Assembly: GCA_958510875.1 (NCBI GenBank)
Contig: OY294068.1
Span: 155,346,388-155,410,387, forward strand
Reading direction: 5' to 3'
From: Endomychus coccineus
Lineage: Eukaryota; Arthropoda; Insecta; Coleoptera; Endomychidae
Length of the DNA stretch: 64,000 bases
The notes beneath the pieces were generated by a model. The model searched no databases, was not told where the DNA came from, and worked only from the letters and a program-made list of their open reading frames with translations. Below, in pieces: positions 11,529 to 22,720 of the stretch (the first letter of the stretch is position 1; each line of letters begins with the position of its first letter). Made by a program: the position numbers and the translations under genes.

Positions 11529-12887
11529 TAGTCCAGGCCATGAACGGGAAAATAAAAAATAAAAAACATGTAAGTTCGAACCAAAAAATTTTTTTACATA
11601 AGCTGCAGGAAGTTCTCAGGATCATTCATACACCTTAAAACCTCTTGGGAACCCCAACCCCACCCATTGAGGGCGAAAATGGTCCGAAAGCTCCAAGTCT
11701 TGAATTGTATTTTCTACAAAAAATGGTGTTTTGGCATTTCGAGTGCACCTAGGAGGTTTTTTGGGTCGCTGAACACGAATCCGTAGCCAGATTTACTTGC
11801 AATCCATCGTAGGGGTGGACAAATCGACAAAATTGGCCAATTTCACACGCCTAATATGTTATTTTGCAATTTACGTGTTTTTGGCATTTCGAATCACCAA
11901 GGGGTTTTTTTGGGTCGCTGAACACGAATCCGAAGTCAGATTTACTTGCAATCCATCGTTGGGGTGGTAAAATCTACAAAATTGGCCAATTTTGCACCCC
12001 TAATGAAAGAATGGCGTACGATGCACAGTGAACTGTACATATTGCAAAGGTTCTACTTGTGCCAATGTTGACACCGAGACGTCTGCCAATGATGAATAAG
12101 ATGATGATACACTATTATATGATAATATAAATTTTACCAACTGCGAAGATGAAGATGAAGATGGAGATCAACGTGATAATAATAATAGAGGCGAGCCAAT
12201 TCTTGAAAATGATGATTCTGATGACGAATATTAAGTATTGTAAATAATTGAAAAAAAAATAAGGTTAAGAATTGAAAAAAATATAGTAATTAAATATTTG
12301 TGTTCTTTTTCAAACAATTACTAATATTCCTATTCTCTTAATATTCAAAAAGGGGAAAACTCCGAAGTAATTTTGAAGTGCAAAAATAATAAAAATTTAG
12401 AAGCGTGTCAAATTAGCCATTTTTGTAAATTTCTCACCCCTACGATGATATTCGAGTAAATCTGGCTTCGGAATCGTATTCAGCGACCCAAAAAACCTCC
12501 TTGGTGCATTCGAAATGCCTAAAACACGTACATTGCGAAATAACATATTAGGTGTGCGAAATTGGTCAATTTTGTCGATTTGACCACCCCTACGATTGCC
12601 AGATTTACTTGCAAAAATCTGGCTACGGATTCGTGTTCAGCGACCCAAAAAACCCCCTAGGTGCACTCGAAATGCCAAAATACCTTTTTTTGTAGAAAAT
12701 ACAATTCAAGACTTGCGAGATTTCGGGACATTTTCGCCCCCAGTGGGTGGGGTTGGGGTTCCCAAGAGATTTTAAGGTGTATGAATGATCCTGAGAACCT
12801 CCTGAAGCTAATGCAAAAAAAATTTTTGATTCGAACTTAAATGTTTTTTATTATTATAGCTAAAATCCCGGTTCACAGCCTGGACTA
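11529..12887. mobile_element. long-TIR DNA transposon, 1,359 bases, inserted in a PLE
   Basis: The ends are TAGTCCAGGC and GCCTGGACTA. The arms (about 480 bases each) are imperfect inverted repeats. TCA flanks both sides (11526-11528, 12888-12890), so a 3-base target duplication is likely. Each arm holds two modules of the type ttcGTGTTCAGCGACCCAAAAAACC (11755-11783, 11903-11932, 12469-12500, 12626-12659). The centre encodes only a C-terminal scrap: CTYCKGSTCANVD, then an acidic tail ending GEPILENDDSDDEY and a stop near 12234. No transposase is visible; I read it as an internally deleted derivative of an unnamed family. Confidence 0.88.
12090..12234 (+). pseudogene. acidic C-terminal ORF scrap of the long-TIR transposon
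   Basis: After a stop in the preceding frame, about 45 codons read DDDTLLYDNINFTNCEDEDE and end GEPILENDDSDDEY. Upstream in the same frame lies CTYCKGSTCANVDTETSANDE, a small Cys-rich block. Similar acidic endings occur in the sister element (14690-14735) and at 29440-29570, suggesting one protein family. Function is not known to me; it may be the end of the family transposase. Confidence 0.55.
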
Positions 12888-12890
12888 TCA

Positions 12891-13080
12891 ATTCGATTAC
12901 AAAAATGTTAATATTTCAACTAAGGAAACCAATTATTATAAAAGATCTATTCTGGAGATGATTCACATAAAACGTGACTCCAAGCCTGTAAATCATAGAA
13001 CAGATATTCAATCATTAAATCAGATTTATACTAATTTAATTAACTTAAATCCTTTCAAATTCCTACATGCGTCTTTGTAA
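12891..13080 (+). pseudogene. PLE C-terminal tail, right of insertion
   Basis: The frame reads QFDYKNVNISTKETNYYKRS followed by ILEMIHIKRDSKPVNHRTDI and ends HASL. Penelope-like proteins end with a block of the type HxFDFDNVKIL...YxKRLxxEMIHI, which this matches. It begins exactly at the right end of the inserted transposon and is followed by the pseudo-LTR. Confidence 0.8.
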
Positions 13081-13790
13081 TGTTAAAAGTATATTTTAGG
13101 TAGAATGCTTATTGCTAATAAGGTCTGACAACCTTTTTCTATTACCTCATAAATCTTCAACATCTGGTTCGAAAGTGGATACTCGAGCGTTATATTTTTG
13201 GTTCGGTCCTCCAGTCGTACTACATATTGTGATTTGATATGACTTCTAAGTTTATAAGACAATTGCTAAGCAGCGGATTCTTGATTCATATACTTAAAAC
13301 ATTAATGTGTTATAATTTCGATTACTCGTGTTTCGGTTCGTTTCGGCGAAGTTGGCATTTTTAATTGAAATTGGTACGATAAGGACGCCTTGTGATGATA
13401 CAATTAGTTTTAAGAAATCACGTTTTATACATTGATAGTCTTCTGATGATGGTCGTGAGGCCGAAACGTGCGTAAAGACGAAAATAATAAGCATATGTGT
13501 AGTGTGACCTATTTCCCGAGAATGTATATATAATTCATACCTGGGTGAATCTTTATTAATCTCAAGAACTGTGAGGCATTGTGAATAACATTCCCAGTGG
13601 GACATCTGCTTTTTGGCAGATGGTGTTGAAACATCTAGGTTCAAACATGTCCGAAAGTGGTAGTTATATTTCTGCTGGAGATGGTTGATGAGTGATATCT
13701 TCGTTTACCTGGTTCCACTAATGAGCTCGTGAGAACTGCGAAAAAGCTGTCTGGAACTAATAGACGTGTTCTCACTGTTCCATAAATCAA
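13081..13790 (+). repeat. PLE pseudo-LTR
   Basis: It follows the PLE stop codon. It is homologous to 30096-30510 (plus), to 11232-11461 (inverted) and to 48690-49110 (inverted). It contains the hammerhead candidate at 13438-13479. A 116-codon frame on the opposite strand (13294-13644) is only the antisense of this repeat. Confidence 0.85.
13438..13479 (+). ncRNA. hammerhead ribozyme candidate, type I, minimal stem III
   Basis: The core CTGATGA is at 13443-13449 and GAAA at 13463-13466. Stem I is GUCUU (13438-13442) with AAGAC (13475-13479). Stem II is GGUC-GUGA-GGCC. Stem III is minimal: A-U and C-G pairs around GUGC, ending in the triplet GUA, with cleavage predicted after 13474. Penelope-like elements are known to carry minimal type I hammerheads in their pseudo-LTRs. 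An extra U sits between the core and stem II and could weaken activity. Confidence 0.72.
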
Positions 13791-14447
13791 ATTAATGTAG
13801 TTTTAATAATTAAAATTAAACAGTTAAGTAGAAATGAAGTAAAGGTATTTACGAAAATTCTTGACGGATCCTGTAATTAATTAATATTTTAGCCAAGATG
13901 TTATATCCGACGGTGCGATCTTTTTTAATTTGACGCAGCTTTAAATAAATATACAGACGCAGAATTCACTTAAATTCGTACTCAATTTATTTCGTAAACA
14001 TTGAAGAGAAAGTTGCGATTGTTAAAGTAAACAAATATATAAACCGCAGTAAACATAAATGCTTAATGGTTTCTCAGAATTTAGGTTGAATAAAATAATT
14101 TGATCCCGTTAAAGGTCGCTTCTAATTTTCTGTCTCGCTGAATTTCGTAAATTCCCATCCATTGTTGTTGAATATATTTGCGACTGCAGATACTCGGAAC
14201 TGGTAAACTATTCTACGAATTTATCAATTTTTCAAGAAATTGTGATTATGTTTCGCATATCATCGTTAATCTTGATAATTGACCTTTTACATCGCTATAT
14301 AGGTAAATTGGCAGATTTATTTATACTGCCTAACCCCATAAAAAGGTGAATTTATAAAGTTATGTAATTTGTACGATAAGATGAAAAACGTTTCGTCCAC
14401 CATTAGCTGGTAACTTTTTTAGTCGTCGGTTACTGCTACATTGCTTT
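13791..14447. other. no gene recognised
   Basis: AT-rich spacer between the PLE and the second long-TIR transposon. Confidence 0.5.
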
Positions 14448-15842
14448 TAGTCCAGGCAACGGACTGGAAAATAAATTTAAAAAATATAGTAATCTAGAAT
14501 TTCAATTTTTTTTTTGCAATTTGTTCCTAATACCCCATAGATCATTCATGACTATCAAGACCGCGGGGGTCGACCTTTCTACCCCACCAAAACGGGGTTT
14601 CAACCCCTCAGAGGGACATTTTTATAAAAAAATTCAAAAGTTTAGAAAATTAATGAATTAAGAGCCGAAAATGACCCCTAGTATGTTTTATGATCATCAT
14701 AATAGAATTTTAGAAAATGAATTTGGTAATGAATCTGATGATTAGAATAAGTATGAACTGTAAATTTATATTCAAAAATTATGTAAGTGAATGAAAAAAT
14801 TTATGATGATAATAATAATAATAATGATAATAATAATAAAAATATATATTTAATGATGCAAACAAATATGTAGAATAATGAAGTTTAGAAAAGTAGATCT
14901 TTAATAAAAAACAGAAAAAGTAATAATACACACCTGAAATTTTTTTTCATATTATTCCCCGAAACTGCAAAGGAAATTACAATTTTCAGGATTGTTCACT
15001 CTGGGGAAGGTTTTCCGAGAAAATCAACAGCAAAATCGTGATCAGCGACCCAAAAAACCTACTAGGGGTCATCATTTATGTAACAAAATTATATTTTATT
15101 ATTCCCAAACCCCAGGAAAATCCCAAATTTCCCATCTGGAAGGAGTTTTCCGAGAAAACTAACAGCGGATTCGTGATCAGCGACCCAAAAAACATACTAG
15201 GGGTCATTTTTGTGACAAAATTATTCTTTATTATTCATAACCGTCTCAGGAAAATCTCAGATTTCTCGAATTTTCCATTTGGAGAGTTTTTTGGGAAAAA
15301 TAACAGCGGAATCGTGATCAGCGACCCAAAAAACCTACTAGAGGTCATTTTTGCAACAAAATTATACTTTATTATTCATAACTGTCTCAGGAAAATCTCA
15401 AATTTCTCGAATTTTCCATCTGGAGAGAGTTTTTTGAGAAAAATAACAGATGAATCGTGATCAGCGTTCCAAAAAACTTACTAGAGGTCATTTTTGCAAC
15501 AACATTATGCTTGTGAATAATACACAACCCCCAGGAAAATCCCAAAATTCCCATCTGGAGGTAGTTTTCCGAGAAAACTAACTGCGGAATCGTGATCAAC
15601 GACCCAAAAAACATACTAGGCGTCATTTTCGGCTCTTAATTCATTAATTTTCTAAACTTTTTGATTGTTTTTATAAGAATGCTCCTCGGGGGGGTTGAAA
15701 CCCCATAGAAAGGTCGACTCCCGCGGTCTTGATAGTCATGAATGATCTATGGGGTATAAGGAACTGAATGCAAAAAAAATTTTGAAATTCTAGCTTTCTT
15801 TTTTTTATTATGGCCTCTTTTCCCGGCTTATTGCCTGGACTA
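14448..15842. mobile_element. long-TIR DNA transposon, second family member
   Basis: It has the same termini as the element at 11529 (TAGTCCAGGC / GCCTGGACTA) and is flanked by TTT on both sides. Outer arms of roughly 230 bases pair (aagaccgcgggggtcgacct on the left, its near complement on the right). The left half holds an acidic ORF end (ILENEFGNESDD, about 14698-14733). The right half is a tandem array of the CAGCGACCC module. No transposase. Confidence 0.85.
15010..15620. repeat. ~140-base tandem repeat inside the long-TIR transposon
   Basis: Five modules start near 15033, 15167, 15307, 15451 and 15585 (spacing 134-144). Each has a segment like ttttccgagaaaactaacag followed by atcGTGATCAGCGACCCAAAAAAC. 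The 140-codon plus-strand frame at 15038-15460 is a by-product of this repetition, not a gene. Confidence 0.85.
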
Positions 15843-16799
15843 TTTTTCCAATAGCATTGATTTTGAACCGTCGGCGACTCAAATGCTCAAAAACAACTCA
15901 AAATTGAACGTAATGATGCTATGCATATTCGATTGGACATCATAAAACGAACGAACCTGGTATAGCCCATCAACAGTAACTGACACAGGAAGCTTACTTG
16001 ATACGTTTGACTACAAAATGATTGGCACAAGAGTGCTAACTCTGCACTTATTTGGTGACCCAGAACCAGACAGGAAACCTCAATAAAATACACCGGGGGT
16101 TAGTGACAGATATTTGGTAGTGATTTTACTCATTACGTTTTTTATAGAATGGAAAACTGTTTCTCCAGTTGGTTGCAAACTATACTTTCTGTTACAATCT
16201 CGGCTGCCATCTGAATGAAAATGAGGTACCAAATAACAAGTCCTCGGAAAACTATTGGCATACCTACAGCATCGGCCCAAATGGCCGTTTTGGTCACACA
16301 AATTAACATTGTACTCAATGATTTTTCCTCGTTTCTGAACAGGCTGTCAATAATAGATACAAGTTCTTGGTGTAAAGCTGCTTAGCACAAGAAGGTATAG
16401 CGTTTGCGTATGTCCAAGTAGCGTGCAAGGAAAATGCAATAGTACGGAATAACATTCCGTGACTTTAATCAGTACATTATTAAATTTTTATATTATTTAT
16501 GGTAATGTAGGATGCATATGAAAGAGACATATTGATTGCGTGGGTAAAAACTACAGGCATACACAAAAAACAGTGTAAGATGGAAAAAAATATATCTGTG
16601 TGTTTAATCAGTCGGTCATTTTGTTGTTAATGCAACGGATTTATAGGTGAAATACCAAATGGCATACCGATACATATGGTCTGACGTGTTCTAACTTGGA
16701 CAAATCAAAATTGAAAGGTGAGAAAGCCATGTTTCAAGCAGTAGACTTTTTTCTATCATGAATGCCAACTCAACTACTTGCCATGTGGTTAACAACAAT
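15843..16799 (+). pseudogene. LINE reverse-transcriptase scrap and unrecognised flanks
   Basis: About 16025-16085 reads ANSALIWxPRTRQ, resembling the YGALVWWPRxRQ block after the RT domain of LOA/R1-type elements. It is probably part of the same decayed copy as the RNase H piece at 16800. The rest of the interval shows nothing recognisable. Confidence 0.35.
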
Positions 16800-17030
16800 A
16801 AACCAAAATTTGGGCTGGGGGTGGGTATTTACTCGAAAGATCTGAACCTATCCCTAACAATGTAATGTATGTAACAGTACTCCAATCGGAAATCTGTGCT
16901 ATTAACGAAGGGTTAAAAGAAATTCTGAACCGCAAAATCAGCGTTGAAGACACGGAAAGCCTTACGGAAGGCAAACCTACAATATTAGCTATAAGCAGGA
17001 ACAAGATCACATCAAAACTACTATTAGTTT
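16800..17030 (+). pseudogene. LINE RNase H remnant
   Basis: GLGVGIYSKDLNLSLTM is followed after a frameshift by VTVLQSEICAINEGLKEIL, the region of the catalytic Glu. Then a degraded Asp region and NKITSKLL match the RNase H of LOA/I-type LINEs (compare SQKVNSGLVWEC in the copy at 7.3-10.7 kb). Non-functional. Confidence 0.6.
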
Positions 17031-17825
17031 ACCCTGATGATGGATACTTGGTAGTTGAAATGTTCTCAGTACTTTAACAGTATTTTTAGTGGATAAGGGT
17101 GATATTTTTCTTATTTATATTGTTAGTGTATCCATAGTGTGAACTGTTTTATAGATTATTAAGCTAAAAACGGTTTACGCAAGACCTTTGATAAAGTTCG
17201 CGATTTAGATAATCGTGAGTCGTGTTCAACATTCTGCGCAAAGAAGAATAATAGTGAAAACTCAGCATTAGCAGAATATATTTTGATTACAGGTCACACC
17301 ATTTATCAAGAAAGTTTATCACTTTTAAAAGACGTTTTGCTTATTTATTGTCTGTGTTTTGATATATTATGTATTTTAATATTTTAAGCCAACTTGTCCC
17401 TAACTCTACCAAAAACCTTGTTCATCAAAACTTCCATCCTGGCAGAAATACTCGCACTAATTTAATTTCTGAGTAGGTCCTACTTATTTTCAAATACCAA
17501 GCTATTCAAAGTTACATTAAAATTTATTCAGTTAGACCGACCAAAAGAGGGTATTTATAGAAAACGATTTGAAATCGTCGACGGCACAGAACAACGGAGT
17601 AAACGATATGTTTGACATCGCATAACCTCAATTTCTCTTTTGTAAGTTGAATTGAATCTTAAAAAAGTTAACTTTAACGTTGTAGAACCTCAAATATCGA
17701 TTAAAATGGTTAAAAAAAAGCTTGGTCGTTTTTTACTAAGGAAATATAATACTGGAATATTGGCTTTCATATTATTAAATTAGGGTAGCGTTAATTGCAC
17801 CTTCTCGTTGGTTTTGATGAACAAT
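17031..17825. other. no gene recognised
   Basis: AT-rich sequence with no recognisable coding or repeat family. Confidence 0.5.
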
Positions 17826-18616
17826 TACGAGGGCAAGTTGAAAAGTCCGTGAAAAATAAATAAACTAAAAAGCAATAAAAATTTTCAGACTGATATGTAA
17901 TGCTTTTTTTCTGTTTTGACACCGATCGAAAGCAAGCAACCTTGAAGATTTTTGTGAAGATTGGAAAAAGTGAATTAATTTTCCGTCTTGATTAAATATT
18001 ATTTCTTGCGTGGAATAAACTTTAAGCAAACCAAAGCATCGCTTGTTAAATATTATGGGGACTATTCACCATCGATTGGAACGATTCACAAGTGGTTTAC
18101 TGATTTTGGTTACGACGCCATAAATCGTAGATAAAATCCATGGTATGATATTGGACGATCGGCGAGTTAAAGTGCACGAGATAGCTGAGGATATGGACAT
18201 ATCAACTGAATGGGTACAGAAAATTTTGCATATGAGAAAGCTATTTGCCAGATGGATGCCGCATTTGGTCTCTGTTGACAATATGCGGGACCGTGTGACA
18301 ACCTCAATGGTTGTTCAAGCACAATAAGAAGAACTTTTTGCATCGTTTCGTAACCATGGACGAAACCTGGATCTATCACAACACACCAGAGACCAAAGAA
18401 CAGTTGAAACAAAGAACTTGTCCTGGCGAATCGAAGTCGAAAAAGGCCAAAGTGGGCTTACCGGTCAATAAAGTATAGCGACAGTTTTTGGGATGCAAAC
18501 GATATCATCCATATCGATTAAATTGAAAAGGACAAAACAATCACCTGCGTATATTATACAGAGCTGTTGGATCGATTCGAGGCTGATTTGCAGCGAAAGC
18601 GGCCGCATTTGGCAAA
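17826..18616 (+). mobile_element. mariner transposon remnant, copy 1
   Basis: The 5' end tacgagggcaagttgaaaag matches the 5' end of copy 2 (56423). The transposase is broken into several frames: the first helix-turn-helix near 18056-18105 ([14 protein letters not shown]), the second at 18130-18250 (ILDDRRVKVHEIAEDMDIS), RFVTMDETWIYHNTPETKEQ with the first catalytic Asp (18340-18400), then CPGESKSKKAKVG. It ends abruptly near AAKAAAFGK at 18616, where an unrelated transposon piece starts. The third catalytic Asp is missing. Confidence 0.85.
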
Positions 18617-18772
18617 GTCTATTTCGTTACACTTATTTGCGCGTTTATAAATTGGATTAGTAGCGAGTTTGAGTGGAAGATGATTCGCTCGAATGAACGC
18701 TGCAGCATCAAGAATGCGATCTAGTAATGCATCCCTTGTGCCCACTTTCGTAGCATAAAACAACAACTTCAT
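18617..18772 (-). pseudogene. DDE transposase C-terminal scrap
   Basis: The minus-strand frame reads KVGTRDALLDRILDAAAFIR, then KLATNPIYKRANKCNE. This resembles the C-terminal helix region of Tc1/mariner-type transposases (a form like ELxxRILxAAxxIR...Rxxxxxxxxx-C), lying head-on against the mariner remnant. The family assignment is tentative. Confidence 0.4.
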
Positions 18773-19726
18773 CCATCACCACATACAAAATACCCTGTTG
18801 GTATATTAAAAAATATTATACAATCTTGAAACTTCGCAAGTATTAGAATGGCAATCGTTCATGGAACATAGGTCAAGGAGATATGCGGTTTGGTATGTTT
18901 ACTACCCGACTCATGTAGAGTCGGCTGTGGCTTGGCATATCTGCGAGCACAACTAAAATAGCTTTATCATCTTCAACACAGAGTAAAATCAAACATCACC
19001 ATGTTTAGCTCACTCTAAAGCGTTCATGTACAAGAGCTAAAATAATGCTAGAGCAAAGCAGGTTGAACCTACGAATTCTAATCGGTCTATACAAGAGACA
19101 CTGCTGTTTGAACCCCCATTAACGAAGGCTCGGGTTAGTGGAAGACACCAATAATAGTCTCGCGGAACACGTTCACTGTGAATACCCAGTTGGTGAAATA
19201 ATCGCCAGTAATACAAATCTCCTACCAGAAGATCTGAACAACACATCAACCAACAAAAGCATCCATCTTACAAGAAGACTGAACTTGACGAGTAAACTAT
19301 AATTAGAAGTGAACCAAAATAGACCACATACATCGCGGTGGAGGAATCGATATTCGTCCCACTCACAGGAAACCAAAATCTAACTCTGACCAATAAGTCA
19401 CCATCCTAACACAATTCAGAATCCAGAAACAATGTTTACATCCTTTTGTATGATTTAAGTATTATTATTATTAATAATCGTCTGGGTAATTTGGTTTCAC
19501 ATGAGGGTATATTTTCATGTGATATATAAATATTTCATTTTACAATAGTGCTATTTATATATTATAGTATTAAACTTTCAACTGATAATCTTGTCTTAAT
19601 AATAAAAATAGAAGTAAACAAAACAAAATCTATCAAGTTGGGAGGAAAGAGGTCATATACAATTAACAAACACAAACATCAATTAGCATGAATGAGATAA
19701 GAATATATTGACGTGTTTACAAATTA
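18773..19726. other. no gene recognised
   Basis: No supportable coding region; the short open frames lack motifs. Confidence 0.45.
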
Positions 19727-19728
19727 TA

Positions 19729-20451
19729 ACTTTGCGGAAATGCTTTGTTGCCAATTTATGGACGCTGGAAATCATTCAAAAAGTCTTTTTTTCACCATAT
19801 ATTTTCCCAAAATAGCAATAACTGCCCGAAGTTATCAATTCTACAAAATAAAGGCTCAAAAAAGACAGAACGCAGATGAAGGTCTTATCTACTTCCAGAT
19901 CACGGCTTCATCTGTTCTTCGATTTTCTCAAAGAAAGATCAATTGTTCTTAGATGTTTCTCCTTTACTTCGATTTTCTCAGAAAATGAACAACCGCTCAA
20001 AGAAGGAGTAACTGATCGAAGTTGAGTAGTTAAAACTTACATATAGCTTGTTTGTTCCCATGGAAATGAACATGTCGACAAACTGTAATTTGTAGTATGT
20101 GGACTGTGAGGCAAGCGATTGCTTTGTTCATTTGTGATTGAAAAATCAATGCAGCAACGTATCCAGTACCTGAACATTTTCCGATGTTTGGCATTATTTA
20201 TACATTTATCATCATTAAAAAATTTCCGATTGTCATAATTCGGCATATAGCTCATTACTGCAGAATGATGAATTTAGAGTAAGACAGCAAAATAGCTACA
20301 TCACTAATTAAGCAATAGCACATTTTCTAAAATCGAAGATTACACCAATTGAGTGAGATCAAAATTTATATTGATGCTCTTCTACCAAAATTCCTATAAA
20401 TCTTCTCCCAATGATTTCCAGCATTATGGCAACATAGCATTTCCGCAAAGT
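19729..20451. mobile_element. MITE with TA target duplication
   Basis: The ends are ACTTTGCGGAAATGCT and the matching AGCATTTCCGCAAAGT, with inverted arms of about 45 bases (19729-19776 and 20411-20451) and TA on both flanks. The 720-base interior has no transposase. The TA duplication suggests mobilisation by a Tc1/mariner-type enzyme. Confidence 0.75.
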
Positions 20452-20453
20452 TA

Positions 20454-22232
20454 AAGTGAACCTGAGCAGTATGTTATCTACCTCGATCCATCTCCATAGG
20501 AAATTTCCAGTAATCCAAAAATGATACCATTAGAATCAGCTGAGGGCCCACAATCGCGATATACTCCTTTTTTTCCAGTAACAGATTTCCAATGTCGGGC
20601 ATTAGGCGAACCCGCTTTGCAAAGGATGGAGTCATTGTTATGAATGACGGAATGTACTTTACTATAGATAATTCGGAGATCAAAGGAAACGATGGTTTTC
20701 ATTCCAACAATATACGAGACTCATCATTATTTCAATAGGCACGGGAATTTTGAGCACTTTTATCTAGAAAGTTGAAGGAGGAGAGGAAAGCCCAAAATGA
20801 AGAGTAATCAAAGCGTAGGATCTATAAAAAAAATTCAGAGATATGTAGTAGGCATCCAAAACCTAATGCGAGATATCCCAAGAAAATTGAGCCTTCTTCA
20901 AGAGCATGAACCCCTTCATTTGATTCAAGATTGTGAGTTTGCTGTCTATAATCTTGTTAATAATGCATGTAAGTAAAATTTTAATAAAATTACCTAAATG
21001 TTTGAAAATTTAATAAAGTAATTTGTGCTAAAACTTCTAAGACATACGTTATATATACAAAGTGGCGCAAAAGACCTCACTTGATTTCCTAAGTAAGTAA
21101 TTTTGTTTTGTAAATAAAGAGAATTGGTTCTGTTCATTGATTATGTTTATTTTTTAATATCCATCATGTGGCCGCCGCCAAAGTTGATTCTGACTTTTGT
21201 CAGAACTTCTGGCGTCATTGCTTTTGGGTTAGAAGTTGGGACCTGGTAGTGTGAAATGCGAGCACTTCGACTGGTCACAGCTATTTCATTGTACAATAAT
21301 TTGATAAAATTATTTATTCTCATCACAAACGTTTCAAGTGGAATGAATCAATCGAATGCATCGTCTAGTTATCGCTAGATAAGGTACTGACGACAAGCAC
21401 ATTAGGAAATGACGCCCATCTACCTGTCAATTCACAATGTATTCCGAATACCTTATCTGTATAACAAGTATAATTGTTTATTTCTTTAAAATTAAATGAA
21501 ATTGTATATTGTTGGTAATTATGTGTTGTTGTATTTCAAAGAATTATTTCCTTGCCAGATTGTGCATAAAAGTTTATTTCCAGGTAATGTGAAAGATAAG
21601 TATCTGTCTAAATCTAAATACAAATAATAATTTTTAGAAAAAATATTCGAGATTGAATTTTGATATTACAGTATATAAAATGTAACTGTGATAAATTAAA
21701 ATACTACTAGAAAAACTGTGAAAAAAGTGATTTAGGTTAATAAATATGACAAAAAGGAAGGTCAAAACCAACATTCTTAAACATAATAAATTGGAAACAG
21801 TTTCAACCTGAGAAGGAAATGTGATAACATATCGAATTAAATAATGTTATCACATCTTTTAGTATGAATTTACAACTTTCCTAATATTATCAGTGATTCC
21901 ACAAATGTGACTTCATTCATAAAAAACGGAGTGAATGTCTTTCTCCTTCATACTGTTGGATAACTAAATAGGGATCTCCTATTTTCCTTAGAAAATGACT
22001 GTAGAACAGTTTTTCTTTGATCTGATTCGAGATTACGAAGTAGCACGTAGGCATCAGTTGGAATCAGACATTCGCATTCTGTCTGAATATTTAAATAATC
22101 TTGAAAATAATAATTACCGTACTTTAGTACTGCCGATAAGAAATAATCACACTTATCCACTAAAATACTATCAAAGTACTGAGGACCTTTCGGCTATCAA
22201 GTAGCCATCATTAGAGTAATCTAAATTATAAA
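20454..22232. other. no gene recognised
   Basis: AT-rich. Several 60-75-codon frames lack recognisable motifs. The frames around 21948-22204 may belong to decayed PLE sequence downstream of the copy below, but I cannot show it. Confidence 0.45.
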
Positions 22233-22436
22233 TCATAATGTGCCTGTTTGAATACTATTTGGGGATAATGATGTAAACAATGGGTTACCCTTAGCTGGAG
22301 GTAAATGGGAATATAATGAATTGCTTTTTCGTTTATACATTTCCACCCCTTCTAAATTACCTAGATATTTTTCTGTACTGTGTTTTAAAAGTGATAAACT
22401 TTTTTGAGAAATGGTGTGACTTGCATTCAAAATATG

Positions 22437-22673
22437 TTAGGCTACCGCTGATTTTTCACCATAATTTTCCTTTATATGGGCAAAATGTTCCTTATAACGA
22501 GTTAAAATGTTCCTTCTAGTTTGACCCACATAGCATTTTGAACACGACTCACAATTGATTTTGTAAATCCCGGATTTGTCGAAATCGGAAAATGCATCAA
22601 AGGTGTTGCCTAAACGGTGTTTTAGCTTGTTCTTACATCTATAAACTGGTTGTATTGCAAATTTAGAGAACAA
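22437..22673 (-). pseudogene. PLE GIY-YIG endonuclease
   Basis: GIYKINCESCSKCYVGQTRR contains the GIY and YVG halves of the GIY-YIG motif and the Cys residues usual in Penelope, followed by RNILTRYKEHFAHIKEN and GEKSAVA. A single TAA replaces what is probably a Gln codon. The frame then continues as HILNASHT into the tail to 22233 (LEGVEMYKRKSN, GNPLFTSL). Almost intact. Confidence 0.9.
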
Positions 22674-22720
22674 AATATGGAATTTATTAATTACTGAAGA
22701 ATGTTAAGTGAAATTTTTCA

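Noticed and set aside
15038..15460. 140-codon plus-strand frame
   Set aside because: Its internal repeats follow the 140-base DNA repeat of the long-TIR transposon; no domain or relative.
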